64,000 nucleotides of DNA, from positions 868,001 through 932,000 of the forward strand of contig MU004183.1 of assembly GCA_010093605.1 (NCBI GenBank). Direction: 5' to 3'. The position numbers were made by a program, and so were the translations under genes. Source of the stretch: Lophium mytilinum. Taxonomy: Eukaryota > Ascomycota > Dothideomycetes > Mytilinidiales > Mytilinidiaceae. Shown one piece after another: positions 32,199 to 43,740 of the stretch (positions are counted from its first letter, which is position 1; each line of letters opens with the position of its first letter). The notes under the pieces were generated by a model that had not been told where the DNA came from, made no database searches, and saw nothing but the letters and a program-made list of their open reading frames with translations.

Positions 32199-34994
32199 AG
32201 CTTAGACAGTATAGGATCAAGATATCAATAGTCACTGCGAGGAAAGAGGCAAACTAATTGGAGATGGATTCGAGCGGTTGGACGCAGACTGCGAAGAGAA
32301 GGGATGGCAGTATGAGGATAGCAAGGCAGATGGAAACAAACCGGGGGATATGAGGGGACGACTCGGCACGACTACCAATATTGATAAGCCGAAACACGAC
32401 GGCAGCTGAACGTCAGGCAACCCCTTGACAGCCACACCTTGCCGCCCGAAGGCGCCATAATGACAAGATCAAGATCTCAAGCCAATCAAGCTAGCGTGAC
32501 TACCAGGTGACCATTCCCCAACTACTTTAATTCCCGTAGAGGAAGGCTCGTGATGCTGGGGTAGAAGACTCGAGTCCCATGGTGTCGAACGCCACGACAG
32601 GCAAGAGGACCCTGAATTGGAAAAGCCATACCCGCAGCTAGGACCAGCACCAGCTAATCGCACAAGTAATCACCCCAGAAGGTTTGCTAGTCGAGGAAAG
32701 AGGAAGGAAACGCAGGGTTCATGAACTTCGAGTGAAGACTCATGCATATTGAGACTAGGAACCCACGCCGATGGCGTTTTGAGGCGCGGGAAAAACGGCA
32801 AAATCGTGACGGCTGAAGAACAAGCACTTCGAGAATAACGAATTGCCGCTAACGGGGCCACGGCGATGGGATAACAGGAGTTAGAAGCTGGTAGAGTGCA
32901 TGCATATCTGCATGGCGTGGTGGGACTTGGCTTGAGAAATAAGTGAACACTGACCAAACCTAAGCAAGCGGTGCAGTTGCACGAGGCACGCGGCGGCCAT
33001 TGGGCTCCGCGGCATGTCGCCTGTCTGATCTGGAGAAGCTCGGTAGAGCTGGTGTGGGTGATGGACGCACAAGACGCTACGGCTTGGCCGCCAAACGGGG
33101 TCAACGCATGTAGTCGTGAGGGATATCGTACGATGTCAGACCATATTCTTCCCATTCTTCAAGCCATTGACGCGATCCAGTGACTTCTACATCCAAGTTG
33201 GGCAAAGGTCCCAACCCGGCGACAATGTAACAGGTTGGCTAGCCGTCCTGCGTCGACGCCGTTGTCGACGCGAGGAACGTTTGCATCGTGCCCCCTGCGG
33301 CTGGAGAAGGCCTTCTGCGGGCCGAGAGACGGGTCCATAACGGACATGACCGGCAAGCGGTGCGCGCAACGGGGGTAAAACTCGCAAGGGCCCTGTTCCG
33401 TGGCCGGATCCCGATTGCAGGCCAGAATTCGGCATACCGAGCATGTCCGAGTAGGACGAGCCGACCCTAGATCGGTGAGCAAGAAGCGAGACGACGTGCT
33501 GGGGAAGGTGTAGACTGAGGCCGTATGCTAGCTCTCGCGTCCGACAGCCACTGGTTGCTGGCGGATGGGGAGGTGGGTAGTTCAACACCAGTGCGATGCA
33601 GGCAAACGCTCGATGGCAGTCTCCAAGCCAAGTACGTCACGATCGAAGGGTCTGAGCGGTCCGATTGGCATCTTGCAGGATATGAGTGTGTGCAGAAGGG
33701 GAAGCTTGGAACAGAGAGTGGTGTCAGAATGGGAGGAGGTGCGGGCAGCTGAAGAGAGACCGTTGGCTTGGGGGTTCAAGGTGCTGCATCTAGACCGCAG
33801 CTTTTCTAGAACCACCATCTGCCCTTTAGGCCTTCTAGCGCCCCGGCATCCCTACCGACCACGCGAGAGCCCGGAGATTCTGGCAGATCGCACTCGGCCC
33901 GCATACACTGCAGCCCGCTAGCCGTAAACGGCCGAGTATTTGGCATCGTGTTCGGGACGACGACAGTCTGGAAAAGAAACCCAATCTCTCACCGGATTCC
34001 ACAGCCCAGACCTTCATGCTCGCAGCTCTTGTACTCATCTACCGTTCGCATTTGCCGCCTCCGGGTCCTAATCCTACACAGCATGCAGGCGTAATAGCGT
34101 TTACCGGCACCGAGTGTATTCTTGTGACACCTGGGCGTTGGGCGGAGATCTTCGGGCCCAGGCCTGCCAGTCTTGACGCCTCCACGCTGTGCCGCAGAAG
34201 CCACAGCATCCATTCACAAATGGCATTCATTTCCCCAGTCGGAGCTCTGCCCGTCTAGCAGCCTCATACGACACCGCGCCACAGTGGAGTGATTGTTGCA
34301 GACGCCGGAGAGCTTGACATATGCACTCGAGCCCGATCCAGATGCTAAGGCATGTGCTGTATTGCATCTTGAAATGAGAAAAAGTCAGAATAGTCTCTCA
34401 TCTGCGGTAGCGTCCCCGTGGTGAGGTAGTGATGCAGTAGCACGGCTGTGAGACTATGTTACCAGACCGAAGCGACGGGAGAGGCAGTAAGAGGCCGCAG
34501 AAGGCTGCGATATGTCCGGCTGTGGAACACTGGAAGCGTGTGGTGGCCACGTGTGATGGCTCTCCAAGCGAAGTAGATCAGTGCATGAGATGAGACGCAT
34601 AACATGGTAGTGGGCAGCTGAGAGAGGCATTTTCTCGCAGAACGGGTTGCTCGTTACGCTCAGAATGGCTGGAAAGAAGCGAGAGCGGCGTGCAGCCCGC
34701 GGCAACTACAGACGAGCTGGCTGCACGATGAGCAAAGTTACGCCAACTTCCTCTTCTTCCTGCACCCTATCACCGCGTATTTGCTTTTCACACGAACCTG
34801 TCCACGCACTTCAATCACTCAAATCAGTCCGAAATCGGCCCGCGCTCCTGCATGAGTTGACAATTATTGACCGCTATGCTGCCGCGACCAAGAAATGAAA
34901 CCTTCCGAACAAACAGGCGCATTAAAAGTACAGTCCAAGCACCCTACACATTGACAAACCAATTGATCTTTTGATACAGTATGAACCCCCACCC
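32199..34994. other. Large intergenic region, no gene recognised
   Basis: 2.8 kb of ordinary base composition. It has several open frames of 60-160 codons on both strands, none with a recognisable product, good start context or spliceable continuation. No tRNA, repeat array or mobile element was seen. The part before 32469 is probably the promoter of the minus-strand F-box-like gene, and the part just left of 34995 the 3' region of PDB1. Confidence 0.4.
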
Positions 34995-36445
34995 TTACAC
35001 CCGCAGCAGCTTAGCAGCGTAGTCCGCTATCAGCGTTTCGGTCGGGAAAGCCATCTGTTCCAGCTTCTCCGCATATGGTGTGGGCACTTCGGCACCAGTA
35101 ACACGGACTGGTGGTGCCTCAAGGTAATCGAAAGCGTACTCGCATGTGAGCGCCATAATCTCAGCCGCTACGCCAAACGACGGGAAGCCAGACTCAACAG
35201 CCATCATGTGGCCCGTCTTCTTTACGGATTTGACAATAGTCTCGACGTCCAGGGGCTTGATTGACCGGAGGTTGATCACCTCTGCCTCGATGCCGTACTT
35301 CTTCTTCAGCTGCTCAGCCGCGACTAGGGACTGGCCAACACAGCGGGACAGGGTCACGATGGTGAGGTCCTTTCCAGGGCGCTCAATCTTGGCTTTGCCG
35401 AACTGCAGATCTGATTAGTATGTGGCGTCCCCCATAACTCTTCTGTATGGGTTTACGTACTGGAATGACAAAGTCGTCCCTCTGTGCCTCCTCGCTCATT
35501 GGGAATGAAAGACCGTATAGTAGCCTGTCAGACGTCAGCTCAGCTCTCCTGAAACTTGCTTCAGGTTCCATACTCGTTCTCCAAAACGACGACGGGGTTA
35601 GGATCCCGGATAGCAGCCTTGAGCAGCCCCTTAGCATCCTCCGCACTGTATGGCGAGACGACCTTCAACCCAGGTATGCTTCCGTACCACGCACTGTAGT
35701 CCTGGGAGTGCTGTGCAGCCACACCCGACGCGAAACCGTTGGGACCGCGGAATGTGATGTTGCAGGGCTGGATACCGCCGGACATGTAGTGGGTCTTTGC
35801 GGCAGAGTTGATGATCTGGTCAATGGCTTGCATGGCGAAGTTGAAGGTCATGAACTCGCACTGTTGATTCGTAAGTTGGTTTCCTGTGTATTATAAAGAC
35901 CAGAGACAACATACAATAGGGTGCAAGCCCGCAAGGGCAGCACCAACGGTCAGACCAGCGAATCCAGACTCAGTAATAGGGCTGTCAATGACCCTCTTCT
36001 CGCCGAAGCGGTCAAGGAGACCCTTCGTGACCTTGTATCTTGGAGGCCATTAGCGTCGATCTGCTAGGGTCGTGCTATTCACATGGAAATTGTTGACAAT
36101 GCATGGGCGGACTTGGCGGGAGGGTCCCAGAGTGCTAGAGGCCGCCATATAGCGGCGATCGACGCGCAATTGGGTCCCCCGGAGGTGTACTTACGCTCCG
36201 TTGTACTGCGCGACCTCCTCGCCCAAGACGAACACCTTGTCGTTCTGCTCCATCTCCTCGGCCATGGCCTCATTCAGCGCATCTCGCACCGTCATCTCCT
36301 TGACACCGCTGGCGGCGGCATAGTTCCGACTCCTGACAATCGAGGGTAATGAGGTCGCCGGGCGGAACGCAGGTCGCAGTGTTGGGGCCGATCGCGTGGC
36401 TGACAGCAGTCGGGCAGCAGGACGGAAGAGGCGGGCGGCAGACAT
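34995..36445 (-). CDS. PDB1: Pyruvate dehydrogenase E1 component, beta subunit
   Basis: Predicted 377 aa from five exons: 36195-36445, 35915-36038, 35574-35860, 35461-35524, 34995-35402. All introns are GT/AG (49-156 nt) and the phase is consistent. Mitochondrial matrix; forms the alpha2beta2 E1 heterotetramer that decarboxylates pyruvate with thiamine diphosphate. The N-terminus [19 protein letters not shown] is a typical basic, hydroxylated presequence. Conserved blocks are [85 protein letters not shown] and, in the C-terminal transketolase-like domain, [15 protein letters not shown]. Length and content match the family, so the gene looks intact. Confidence 0.95.
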
Positions 36446-37175
36446 AGCTACTACGCAGTTCGCGATGTCGAGGAGAAGGAGGACGACGACGGGGGAGATT
36501 GTCCGATGGGATTGAAGAGAGTGATGAGGGTCGGGTGTAGCTGGAGCGAGAGAGACGTCTTATTTCGGACATGTCGGGGAAGCCGCGATCAAAAATGTTG
36601 AGGTCCAAGCTCCCGGGCCTGATTGAATCGCCAAGACAGATTGCATCCCGTCTCAACCGTGGAAGCCCATCATATCTACCACGGGCGAAAGATAGGCCTT
36701 GTTTTGACCTCACTGACATGACAGCTTCTGGAGGGCATGGGCTATTGCTCCTGTTCCAATCATGCTTCATAGCTTTTACGACATTGAAAACCCAACCGTT
36801 GGAGATATGAGATCACAACTATCCCTCTCTCTAAACGTTATGCACTTAAGAATTGTAGTAGCTACGATATAAACTCGCTCTATCCAGCTTGAACAAGTGA
36901 CCCTTTCACAGTTCGCAAGCTCTTCTTTGTTCAATGCACGAGTCCGTTTGTGGTTGGCGAGTGCACGCCTACAAAGGAATTCAAATGTCCAGGCTGTACG
37001 CATACCTCATCGACGCCCACAATCCGACAATGTAAATATTAAACGCTTCCGCCGTTTGCATCATTTTTCTTTGAGCGTCTGCATTCTGGTCTTCCTTCTC
37101 TACTTCTACCACCTTGTCGTTCCGTCTCTCTTCCTACGGTATCCCGAGCCTCACAATCCCCATTCTCTCTCCACC
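36446..37175. promoter_or_regulatory. Divergent region between PDB1 and a membrane-protein gene
   Basis: 730 bp. The plus-strand frame of the next gene is open upstream from about 36897 but has no in-frame ATG that keeps a sensible N-terminus before 37176, so this part is taken as leader. No specific regulatory motif identified. Confidence 0.35.
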
Positions 37176-38063
37176 ATGGCCCGAGAATCCCACAAAAACT
37201 TCCTCAACACCGGCTTCCGCAGCCGCGACACCAACAAGCTTCGCTTTACCTCCTCCACAAAAGGCGGTACCGCCACCCCCTCCGCCGTATCAGAAGACCC
37301 TCTCGACTTCCTCGACACCGAGCCCGCAGAGTTGGAGCCCCCGTCCTCCCCCTTCAACCTCGACCTCAACTCTTCGCGATGGATCACCTACGGCTGGATC
37401 CTCGTCACGGCCGTCTTCCTCATCAGCCTGTTATACAGCTACGGCCCCAGCATTCATAAACACCTCCCCCTCGTTACAATCCCCCTCGAGACCTGCGGCT
37501 ACCGCACGGACCACTTCTCATTCCTCGCCGACACGCCCGCCGAGATCCTGGGCTTCCGCAAGCAAGCCGTCAAGCTCTACGACATCGCCATTGCGTCTCA
37601 AGCTCCGAACATCACAGCCTCGTTCGACGAGTTCCGTGAGCTTATTGCCGCGCGCCACGCGGCGCTCGAGTCGTTCTGGTTCCCCGTCGCTTCACCGCCC
37701 AACACTCAGAGCGGCCTGGAAGATGCGCAAATAGAGTGGATTGTAGACCGGTTGGGGAAGGCGAAGACGGAGATGCTGAGCGACGTTGACGCGGTAGCCG
37801 ACAAGAGGGCGAAGTGGCACTTCAGACTCGCCTATGCGACGCCGCACCGGGACTTAAGTGAGAAAGACTTGGAATTTGCGGCGAAGCAGGGCATGTCGAG
37901 AGAATGGCTGGAGGGCGAATGGAAGAAGTTGGAGGTCCAGAGGGAAGGGCCGCGGCCAGTGGACTCGGACTTTGTGAGGAGGCAGAATGCGGCCGCCGGG
38001 GTGCCGACGGCGGCACCGGAGTTCAATCGTGAGGGGTTGAAGACGAAGCCGGTGGGGTTGTAA
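37176..38063 (+). CDS. Single-pass membrane protein of unknown function
   Basis: Single-exon protein of 295 aa starting at an ideal CCACCATGG context. Residues 1-65 are polar and basic then acidic. One transmembrane segment, WITYGWILVTAVFLISLLYS, lies at about residues 68-90, followed by a soluble part of about 200 residues with helices rich in Glu/Lys/Ala (e.g. IEWIVDRLGKAKTEM, EKDLEFAAKQGMSREWLEGE). No signal peptide cleavage is expected and no catalytic motif is visible. The arrangement suggests a type II anchor. It is divergent from PDB1, which does not by itself imply a mitochondrial role. I do not recognise the family. Confidence 0.78.
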   Translation: MARESHKNFLNTGFRSRDTNKLRFTSSTKGGTATPSAVSEDPLDFLDTEPAELEPPSSPFNLDLNSSRWITYGWILVTAVFLISLLYSYGPSIHKHLPLVTIPLETCGYRTDHFSFLADTPAEILGFRKQAVKLYDIAIASQAPNITASFDEFRELIAARHAALESFWFPVASPPNTQSGLEDAQIEWIVDRLGKAKTEMLSDVDAVADKRAKWHFRLAYATPHRDLSEKDLEFAAKQGMSREWLEGEWKKLEVQREGPRPVDSDFVRRQNAAAGVPTAAPEFNREGLKTKPVGL

Positions 38064-40253
38064 GCGAAGGGCGATGAGCATGGCGGCGGTAGGGGGCTAT
38101 CCCAGGCCGGTTGAATCAGGTAAATGTGTTTTGGGCGCTGGGGGTTTTGCTATTGTCTTAGGGTGTGCACTTGAAGCGTATGATCTGGTGCGAACCATTT
38201 AATAGGATACACATGGGAAGATAATCAACTTCTTAGACAAAGAACCCACCAATGTGACTCTCGTTCATTTTGTATCTCGTCACCCGATGTCTGATACGCT
38301 TCCCCTTTAGTGTTCACCAAGAACCCGATGCCGCTGTAATGCAAACCGCATCAATCTGGATTCCTTCGACGTCGAGTGAGTTTGGCCAGACCGCGTACCT
38401 TTACAACACGCTTACGTCGTGTTACCACCTATCCTGCGATAATGGAAGTGAAACTATATCGAATCCAACCGCACAGACCTTATTTAGTAGGCTTCGAGTA
38501 GCCATACGAGCACGTTCCGTGCCCAGCACACACCCTTCCTGGGTGTGAATGGGAGTGAAAGTAACGAATCGAACCGCGCTGGTTTCCATTTTATAGAGGC
38601 TGAGTAGGAATACAAGGGCTTTGTGTGCCACACTGCGTAACCTTCTGAGGGCTAAATGCGAGTAAAAGTAACAAATCGAACCGAAAGGTTTTCGCTTTTA
38701 CTAGACGCGGTGCTAGGGGATAAACACGCTGCGTGCCATACACCCCTGGTGTCTATTATCCAAGAATGTGAATAAAAGTTACAACTCGACCCGTAAGGGT
38801 TTTAGTTTGCTAGACCTTAGGTCAGGGGATAACACGCTGCGAGCTACACACCACGGGTGTCTGATATCTAACAATGTGAGTAGAAGTAACAGATCAAACC
38901 GCGAGGATTTCGGTTTAAGTGGGGCTAGGGGATACATACGCTGGGTATGTGCTATACACCACGGGTGCCCATTATCCAACAATGTAAGTAAAAGTGACAA
39001 ATCGAACTGTAATTATTTTGGGTTTACTAGACATTAGGATAGAGGATAAACACGCTGTGTGCAATATACTACAGGTGTACACTATCCAACAATGTAAGTA
39101 AAAGTAACAAATTGAACCGCGAAGATTTCGGGTTTTTAGACGTGGAGTTAGGGGATAAACATAACGCGTGCTACTTACCACGGGTGTCTATTATCCAATA
39201 ATGTAAGTACAAGTAATAAATCAAACTATAAAAATTTCTATTTTGCTAGGCATTAGATTAGGATATATACACGCTGTAGCCTATACACCACAGGTGCCTA
39301 TTATCTAACAACATGAGTAAAAGTAACATATTGAACCGCCAAGTTTTTAATTCTGCTGGACGTGGAGTTAGGGGTAAACACGCAGCGTACCACAGACCAC
39401 GGGTACCCATCAACCAACAATATGAGTGAAAGTAACGGATCGAACTGCAAAAGCCGTGATCTGTCAACCGCGCTGAGTATCACACACTATGGGTGCCCTT
39501 TCTACAATAATGTGAGTACATGTAACGAATCGAACCGCAAAATCCGCGGTCGCGTACCGGAACAAGTATACTGCGCCCCTCCCTCACAAGCTAGCTACAC
39601 TTCCTCCATCAACGTGACCCTGGGCAACGCACCAAACGCTGTCGAGCTGGAGTGGTAGCCGGCTTGTAAGTGATAACAGTGGTACTACAACAAGCCGTCA
39701 CATGAAAGAGGGAGTAAAAAATATCAAGACCCAAAAAGCAACGAACCGCGTTCCATTTTTAGTTATCACAAATGCCTGACTTTCCCAATCAGCAGCAGCA
39801 CACACACACAGACATCAACAATATCGCGCCACACCGCTCCAGTCCGATCCGAGCCATTCCAAGCAGAAACCCACAACCAAAACCAATACCACACCGCTAT
39901 CCGCTCCATGCGCAGATATGAGCCAGGAGACTCCATTACATTCCGCCCAAAATCGATTCAGTTGTCCAACCAAGCGAGCATCGTCGCAACCGAAAACAAT
40001 AACAAAAATGTCAAAAGATGAAAAAGGCAAAGACGAGAGCCGGATCCGACCCAAGCTTTAAAAAAGTCTCAGATGAACTTCCAGCTCATCAAAAAATCCA
40101 ATGGCAATACAATTCTTTTTTTGAACGCGGTGAGATGTGACAGAGTGCTAAAGCACAGTCGGGACAGTACGAAAAGTTGAAAACGAGCAAATTTAAGATG
40201 CAAGATTTATCATATAAGTACAGCCTCTAACTTTGAAATGACGAGGGTAGGCG
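38064..40253. other. Intergenic region carrying the 109-bp tandem array
   Basis: 2.2 kb between a plus-strand gene and the 3' end of SFL1. The centre is the tandem array given separately; the flanks (38064-38420, 39550-40253) show nothing recognisable apart from an A-rich stretch at about 39960-40140. Confidence 0.4.
38420..39545. repeat. Tandem repeat array, about 11 units of roughly 109 bp
   Basis: The segment GTAACAAATCGAACCG (with variants) recurs at about 38458, 38568, 38675, 38783, 38892, 39001, 39111, 39220, 39330, 39439 and 39529: spacings of 107-110 bp, with a short last unit of about 90. Between these each unit carries TAGGGGATAAACACGCTG, then a CACCACGGGTG block and a TATTATCCAACAATGTGAGTA block. 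Units differ by point changes and are most regular in the middle. On the minus strand each unit shows GGTTCGATT, like the tRNA/Pol III B-box core, but no full tRNA fold is present. Confidence 0.9.
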
Positions 40254-42221
40254 TCATTGTATTCGCTTCCGCTTCCTGGCATCGGGGTCTTGCTCGTCCT
40301 CGTCGGCTCTCTCGGCAGTCTCAGCGGGGTTCAGCAAGGAGTGGACGTTGCTGGCCATACTCGAGCGTCGTGTTGGCGGGCCAGAAGCATCGATGCCTTT
40401 AAAGGGATATGCCCGCCCAGGAAGCGACCAGCCGCTCTCCGCGCTAAGGTTAGACGGCCCTGCGTCGTTCCCGAGCGGAGGGGTTGCTTGGCGAGAACCT
40501 TGCGGGCGAGGGTTGCGGGGCAGTTCGTACTGTGCTAGGGCATCCCGGATCTGCTGGTCGCCACCACTGATAGGGGTCCGGTGAGGCGATGAGGGCCATT
40601 GGGATGAGTTTTGACCGGAGGCATAGGGTGAGTGAGCTGGTGGTGGCGGAGGTGCTTGCCAGCCATGTAATCGGATGTCGGCTGATGTGTGTCGCCTGTA
40701 CAGACTGTAGGGTGGAGATGAAGAGCTGGATGAAGCTGGATGCTGGATCGTTGGCGGTGGTGGCGGCGGCGGTTGGTGCACTGGGGTTCTTGCGGACGAT
40801 GGGGAATATGTGCCTGTCCCTATCGACCCATAGCGGCGGGGTGATATGGCCAAGTGTGCGGGTACGGGAGGCCTGTAAGGTGCTTGTCGAGAATTGGCAG
40901 CAAGTGATGCTCTTCGGTGATCGTCTTGAGGCATTTGGCGCGGAGAAAGCGGGGGCGCATTATCAATTTGCATAAAATAAGGTTGCCGTGCCGAGAGTGG
41001 CTCTGCGGGTTCCTCGATTGTACGGAGCATTTCTGATTGTCTTGCAATCTCTCGTTGCATTATCGATACTATAATCATGAGAAAGGCGTATAAAATATTA
41101 GGGAGAAGGCACGTACCATCTTTGTGAATTTGATTTTCCGGGTCTTGCACCATTGCCATAATGTAGTTCGTGAGTTCATGATTCCACTGCGCATCATCAG
41201 TACGGTATTCTGTTGGTAATTTGAGTGGTGGACCTACCTGGTGACATTTCACTAAACCCTCCATGACGACCTGGTACTTCTGGTTGAGATATGCATAGCT
41301 GTCTTCGGCGCGGTTCATTCGATTAGTCATTTCGTAATATCCATGCTCAAGCATACCCAGCCTTGACTCGACTGGGTCAGGCATGGGCTCCACCGGTACC
41401 CCGGCGGGTGGGCCCGTAGGAACCTTAGGACCTGCGGAAAAAGAATCTCGGTGAATAAGAGCATGTCTCGAGGCGCGTCGCTTGATCTCCCGCAATCCGA
41501 CTAGATCTCCTCGTTTGAAGCTTCCGTTTCCGTGCTTGAATTCCCAGAGTGGCGAGTCTGGCGAGCCGGTATGGAAGACATCGCTCACTAGATCATGGTC
41601 AGAAAATATTTGTGATCGTAGACTGCATTCTTACCTTTATGGAATCCATACATATTCAGCTGGCGAACAAAAGAAGAAATGTTGGTGTGTTTAAAATATG
41701 ATCTACAGAATGAGGTTAGGATAGAGCAAACTGGAGATTAATGATCAACATACGATAAGACTTTTGAAAATTCGCTGGAAGGTGACATGACAAAACTCTC
41801 GTTAGTATTCGACCATGAGATCAGATGCTGAATAGTCTGGTCCTCAAGCATGCTGCGACAACGTTAGCGGATTTTTGACCGGGGGGTTTCGCTAGACTGA
41901 CTTGTATAGCTTGTGGATGAATGCAGTTTGGACAACCTTCGGCTGCTGAGCTGCAGCGGCAGCGCCAATCGCCGTGGCAGCGTTCCCATTCGTCGCGCTT
42001 TCGACGTCTCCGTTTGTGCCGTTGCGCTCGCCAACCGGGCTGCTGAGAATCGGGGGTCCCATGGTCGGCATCGAAGGCGTCACGTCCATGGGGTCCCGTG
42101 GGGGTGTGAGGGACGAAGCACCCGAAGACGACGGTAGGATGGGAATCGACTTGTGCATGCCTTGGATGTGAGGATCTGCCGAGAAAGGACTGCGCCGGAT
42201 GGAATCGGCGGTAGAGGCCAT
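40254..42221 (-). CDS. SFL1: HSF-type transcription factor, SFL1 orthologue
   Basis: Predicted 573 aa from six exons: 41902-42221, 41754-41852, 41635-41702, 41238-41587, 41117-41186, 40254-41068. Sfl1 is a nuclear repressor of flocculation and filamentation genes. The HSF DNA-binding domain spans about residues 96-205, split by three introns, with LYNMLEDQTIQHLISWS, SSYFKHTNISSFVRQLNMYGFHK and SPLWEFKHGNGSF. A helical region (YLNQKYQVVMEGLVKCHQWNHELTN) follows, then a long Pro/Ser-rich part with the Sfl1-typical RRHTSADIRLHGW and HRTPISGGDQQIRDALAQYE, ending in the basic KRKRIQ. Introns 4 (51 nt) and 5 (48 nt) are multiples of three without stops, so the frame also reads through them; removal is preferred because splicing yields the expected CHQWN and KDVSIMQRE sequence. 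Confidence 0.9.
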
Positions 42222-43263
42222 GTTCTTGGATAAAAATGATGCGTTAAGCCAAATGCGCCCGCAGGTCGCCGTGTCGTCGGCCGTGGGTTCTGAGGGATGC
42301 GCTCAGAAGAAGCGAGGAATTCTGCCAGCTGTATCCAGTGCCAGTTCCGATCCGCAGTGTTCCAATATGCAGTGGTGCGGCCCTAGTAGGCTCTGGCAGG
42401 CCAAAGAATGATGCTCAATGATAGGATGTATCGCGCGTTATAGCATAGCAGGGAGGCAGGGTTGGTGGTGGACAGCGAAGTCGCAGGACGATTGACCGGA
42501 GCATTCGAGACGTCCGAAGGCGATAGTAGGCGAAAGAATACTGGTGCGGGGACTCGAGGTGAGGGTGGACAGCGCTCGGGCTAGGGGTATGGCGGTGGTT
42601 TGGGAAGGTGGAGGAGCTCCCGCCCTTTGTCGGCTGATGATAGGGAGGTGGTCGTGCGCTCCCGATAGAGCTGCCCGCAGCTGGCGCAAGCTCGACGCGG
42701 CAAGCTGGAGAACAGTGGGATAAGAATGTAGACGGGCAGCGCAGCAGAGTGGACGAGCGGGAGATGCTGCGGTGAAGGCTTGGCAGCGAGGCGTTGGAGT
42801 TTGATAGATGGAGCAAGTGAACCACGGCGGCGGAAGTGTTTGCGGCGCAAGCACGGGCCGGCGACGTGGAGACAGGTCAGTCAATTGGGCGTGCGGAGAC
42901 GGTTTGTGCATGTGGCCTCGTGTTGCGCAATGCGACTGCAGCTACAGGCCGATCATCTGGAGCAGTGCAGTGGAGGAAGGGCATGCAGTCTGCATCAGGT
43001 TGTGTATAGGCATAGCGAAGAGTGCAAGTATCGTAGAAGTACAGAATTGGAAGAAAGATCATCCCAACGGCCAGGGCGGCAGGGTGCCCGCCGCCGCCGG
43101 AGGAGCTCAACCGTCTGGCCTTCTCCCGATCACTCCGCTCCAGACCCCTACAACACGGCTCCATCCGAAACCGTTCGGCGCCGTGCTCAACACCACCCGC
43201 TCGTCGAACGCCAGATCAGCGCCTGTGGTTGGTGCTAACGGCGACCTCTCTGATACGGCGATA
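42222..43263. promoter_or_regulatory. SFL1: SFL1 upstream region
   Basis: About 1 kb between the SFL1 start and a MITE. It is GC-rich, with several long but unsupported open frames on both strands. A long regulatory region is common for developmental regulators, but no site was identified. Confidence 0.35.
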
Positions 43264-43599
43264 CAGTAAAACCTCGGTATAGTGTTTCCGGTGGATAGTG
43301 ATATACTCTATAGAGTGATAAATTTCGACTAACCGTGGAAATTTATATGGGTATAGTAATATTGTTGGTTACTATGGTATCACTAGTACCCTCTCACCAA
43401 AATCATACTAACCAGGGGGATTTTTGTATGGGCGTGTGGTGCGTGGCACCTCCAACCACCCTCAAGACCCCTTAATCTCGCTCTTTTGGGGGCTAATGGC
43501 TTACAAATCATCCACACGTGACTTTTGTTACAGTAATACTCTCTGTATAGTGATACGAAACCTCGCAAAAAACCGTATCACTATACCGAGGTTTTACTG
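43264..43599. mobile_element. MITE, Tc1/mariner-pogo type, 336 bp
   Basis: Ends are perfect inverted repeats of 21 bp beginning CAGTAAAACCTCGGTATAGT. The element is flanked by TA on both sides (43262-43263 and 43600-43601), the target duplication of Tc1/mariner-pogo elements, and the CAGT..AACCTCG start is of the pogo/Fot1 kind. There is no coding capacity. The right half contains a second inverted pair, GTATAGTGATACG with its complement. The sequence is not visibly RIP-mutated, unlike the 20-25 kb island. It ends 141 bp before the F-box gene start codon. Confidence 0.92.
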
Positions 43600-43740
43600 T
43601 ATCTCTGATTTTCTCAGGCACAACTCATATCTACCTAATCTTCACAATTCTCAACCATCCAATTCTTAGGCCTGTTGAATAGCTGATTGTCTTCAGAGCC
43701 CAGCTTCCGGCTCATAACCACAACAGCAGGGTGCCCCAGT

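Noticed and set aside
32199-34994. Several open frames of 100-160 codons on the minus strand
   Set aside because: Expected by chance in GC-balanced DNA of this length. None shows a domain, a good start context or splice partners.
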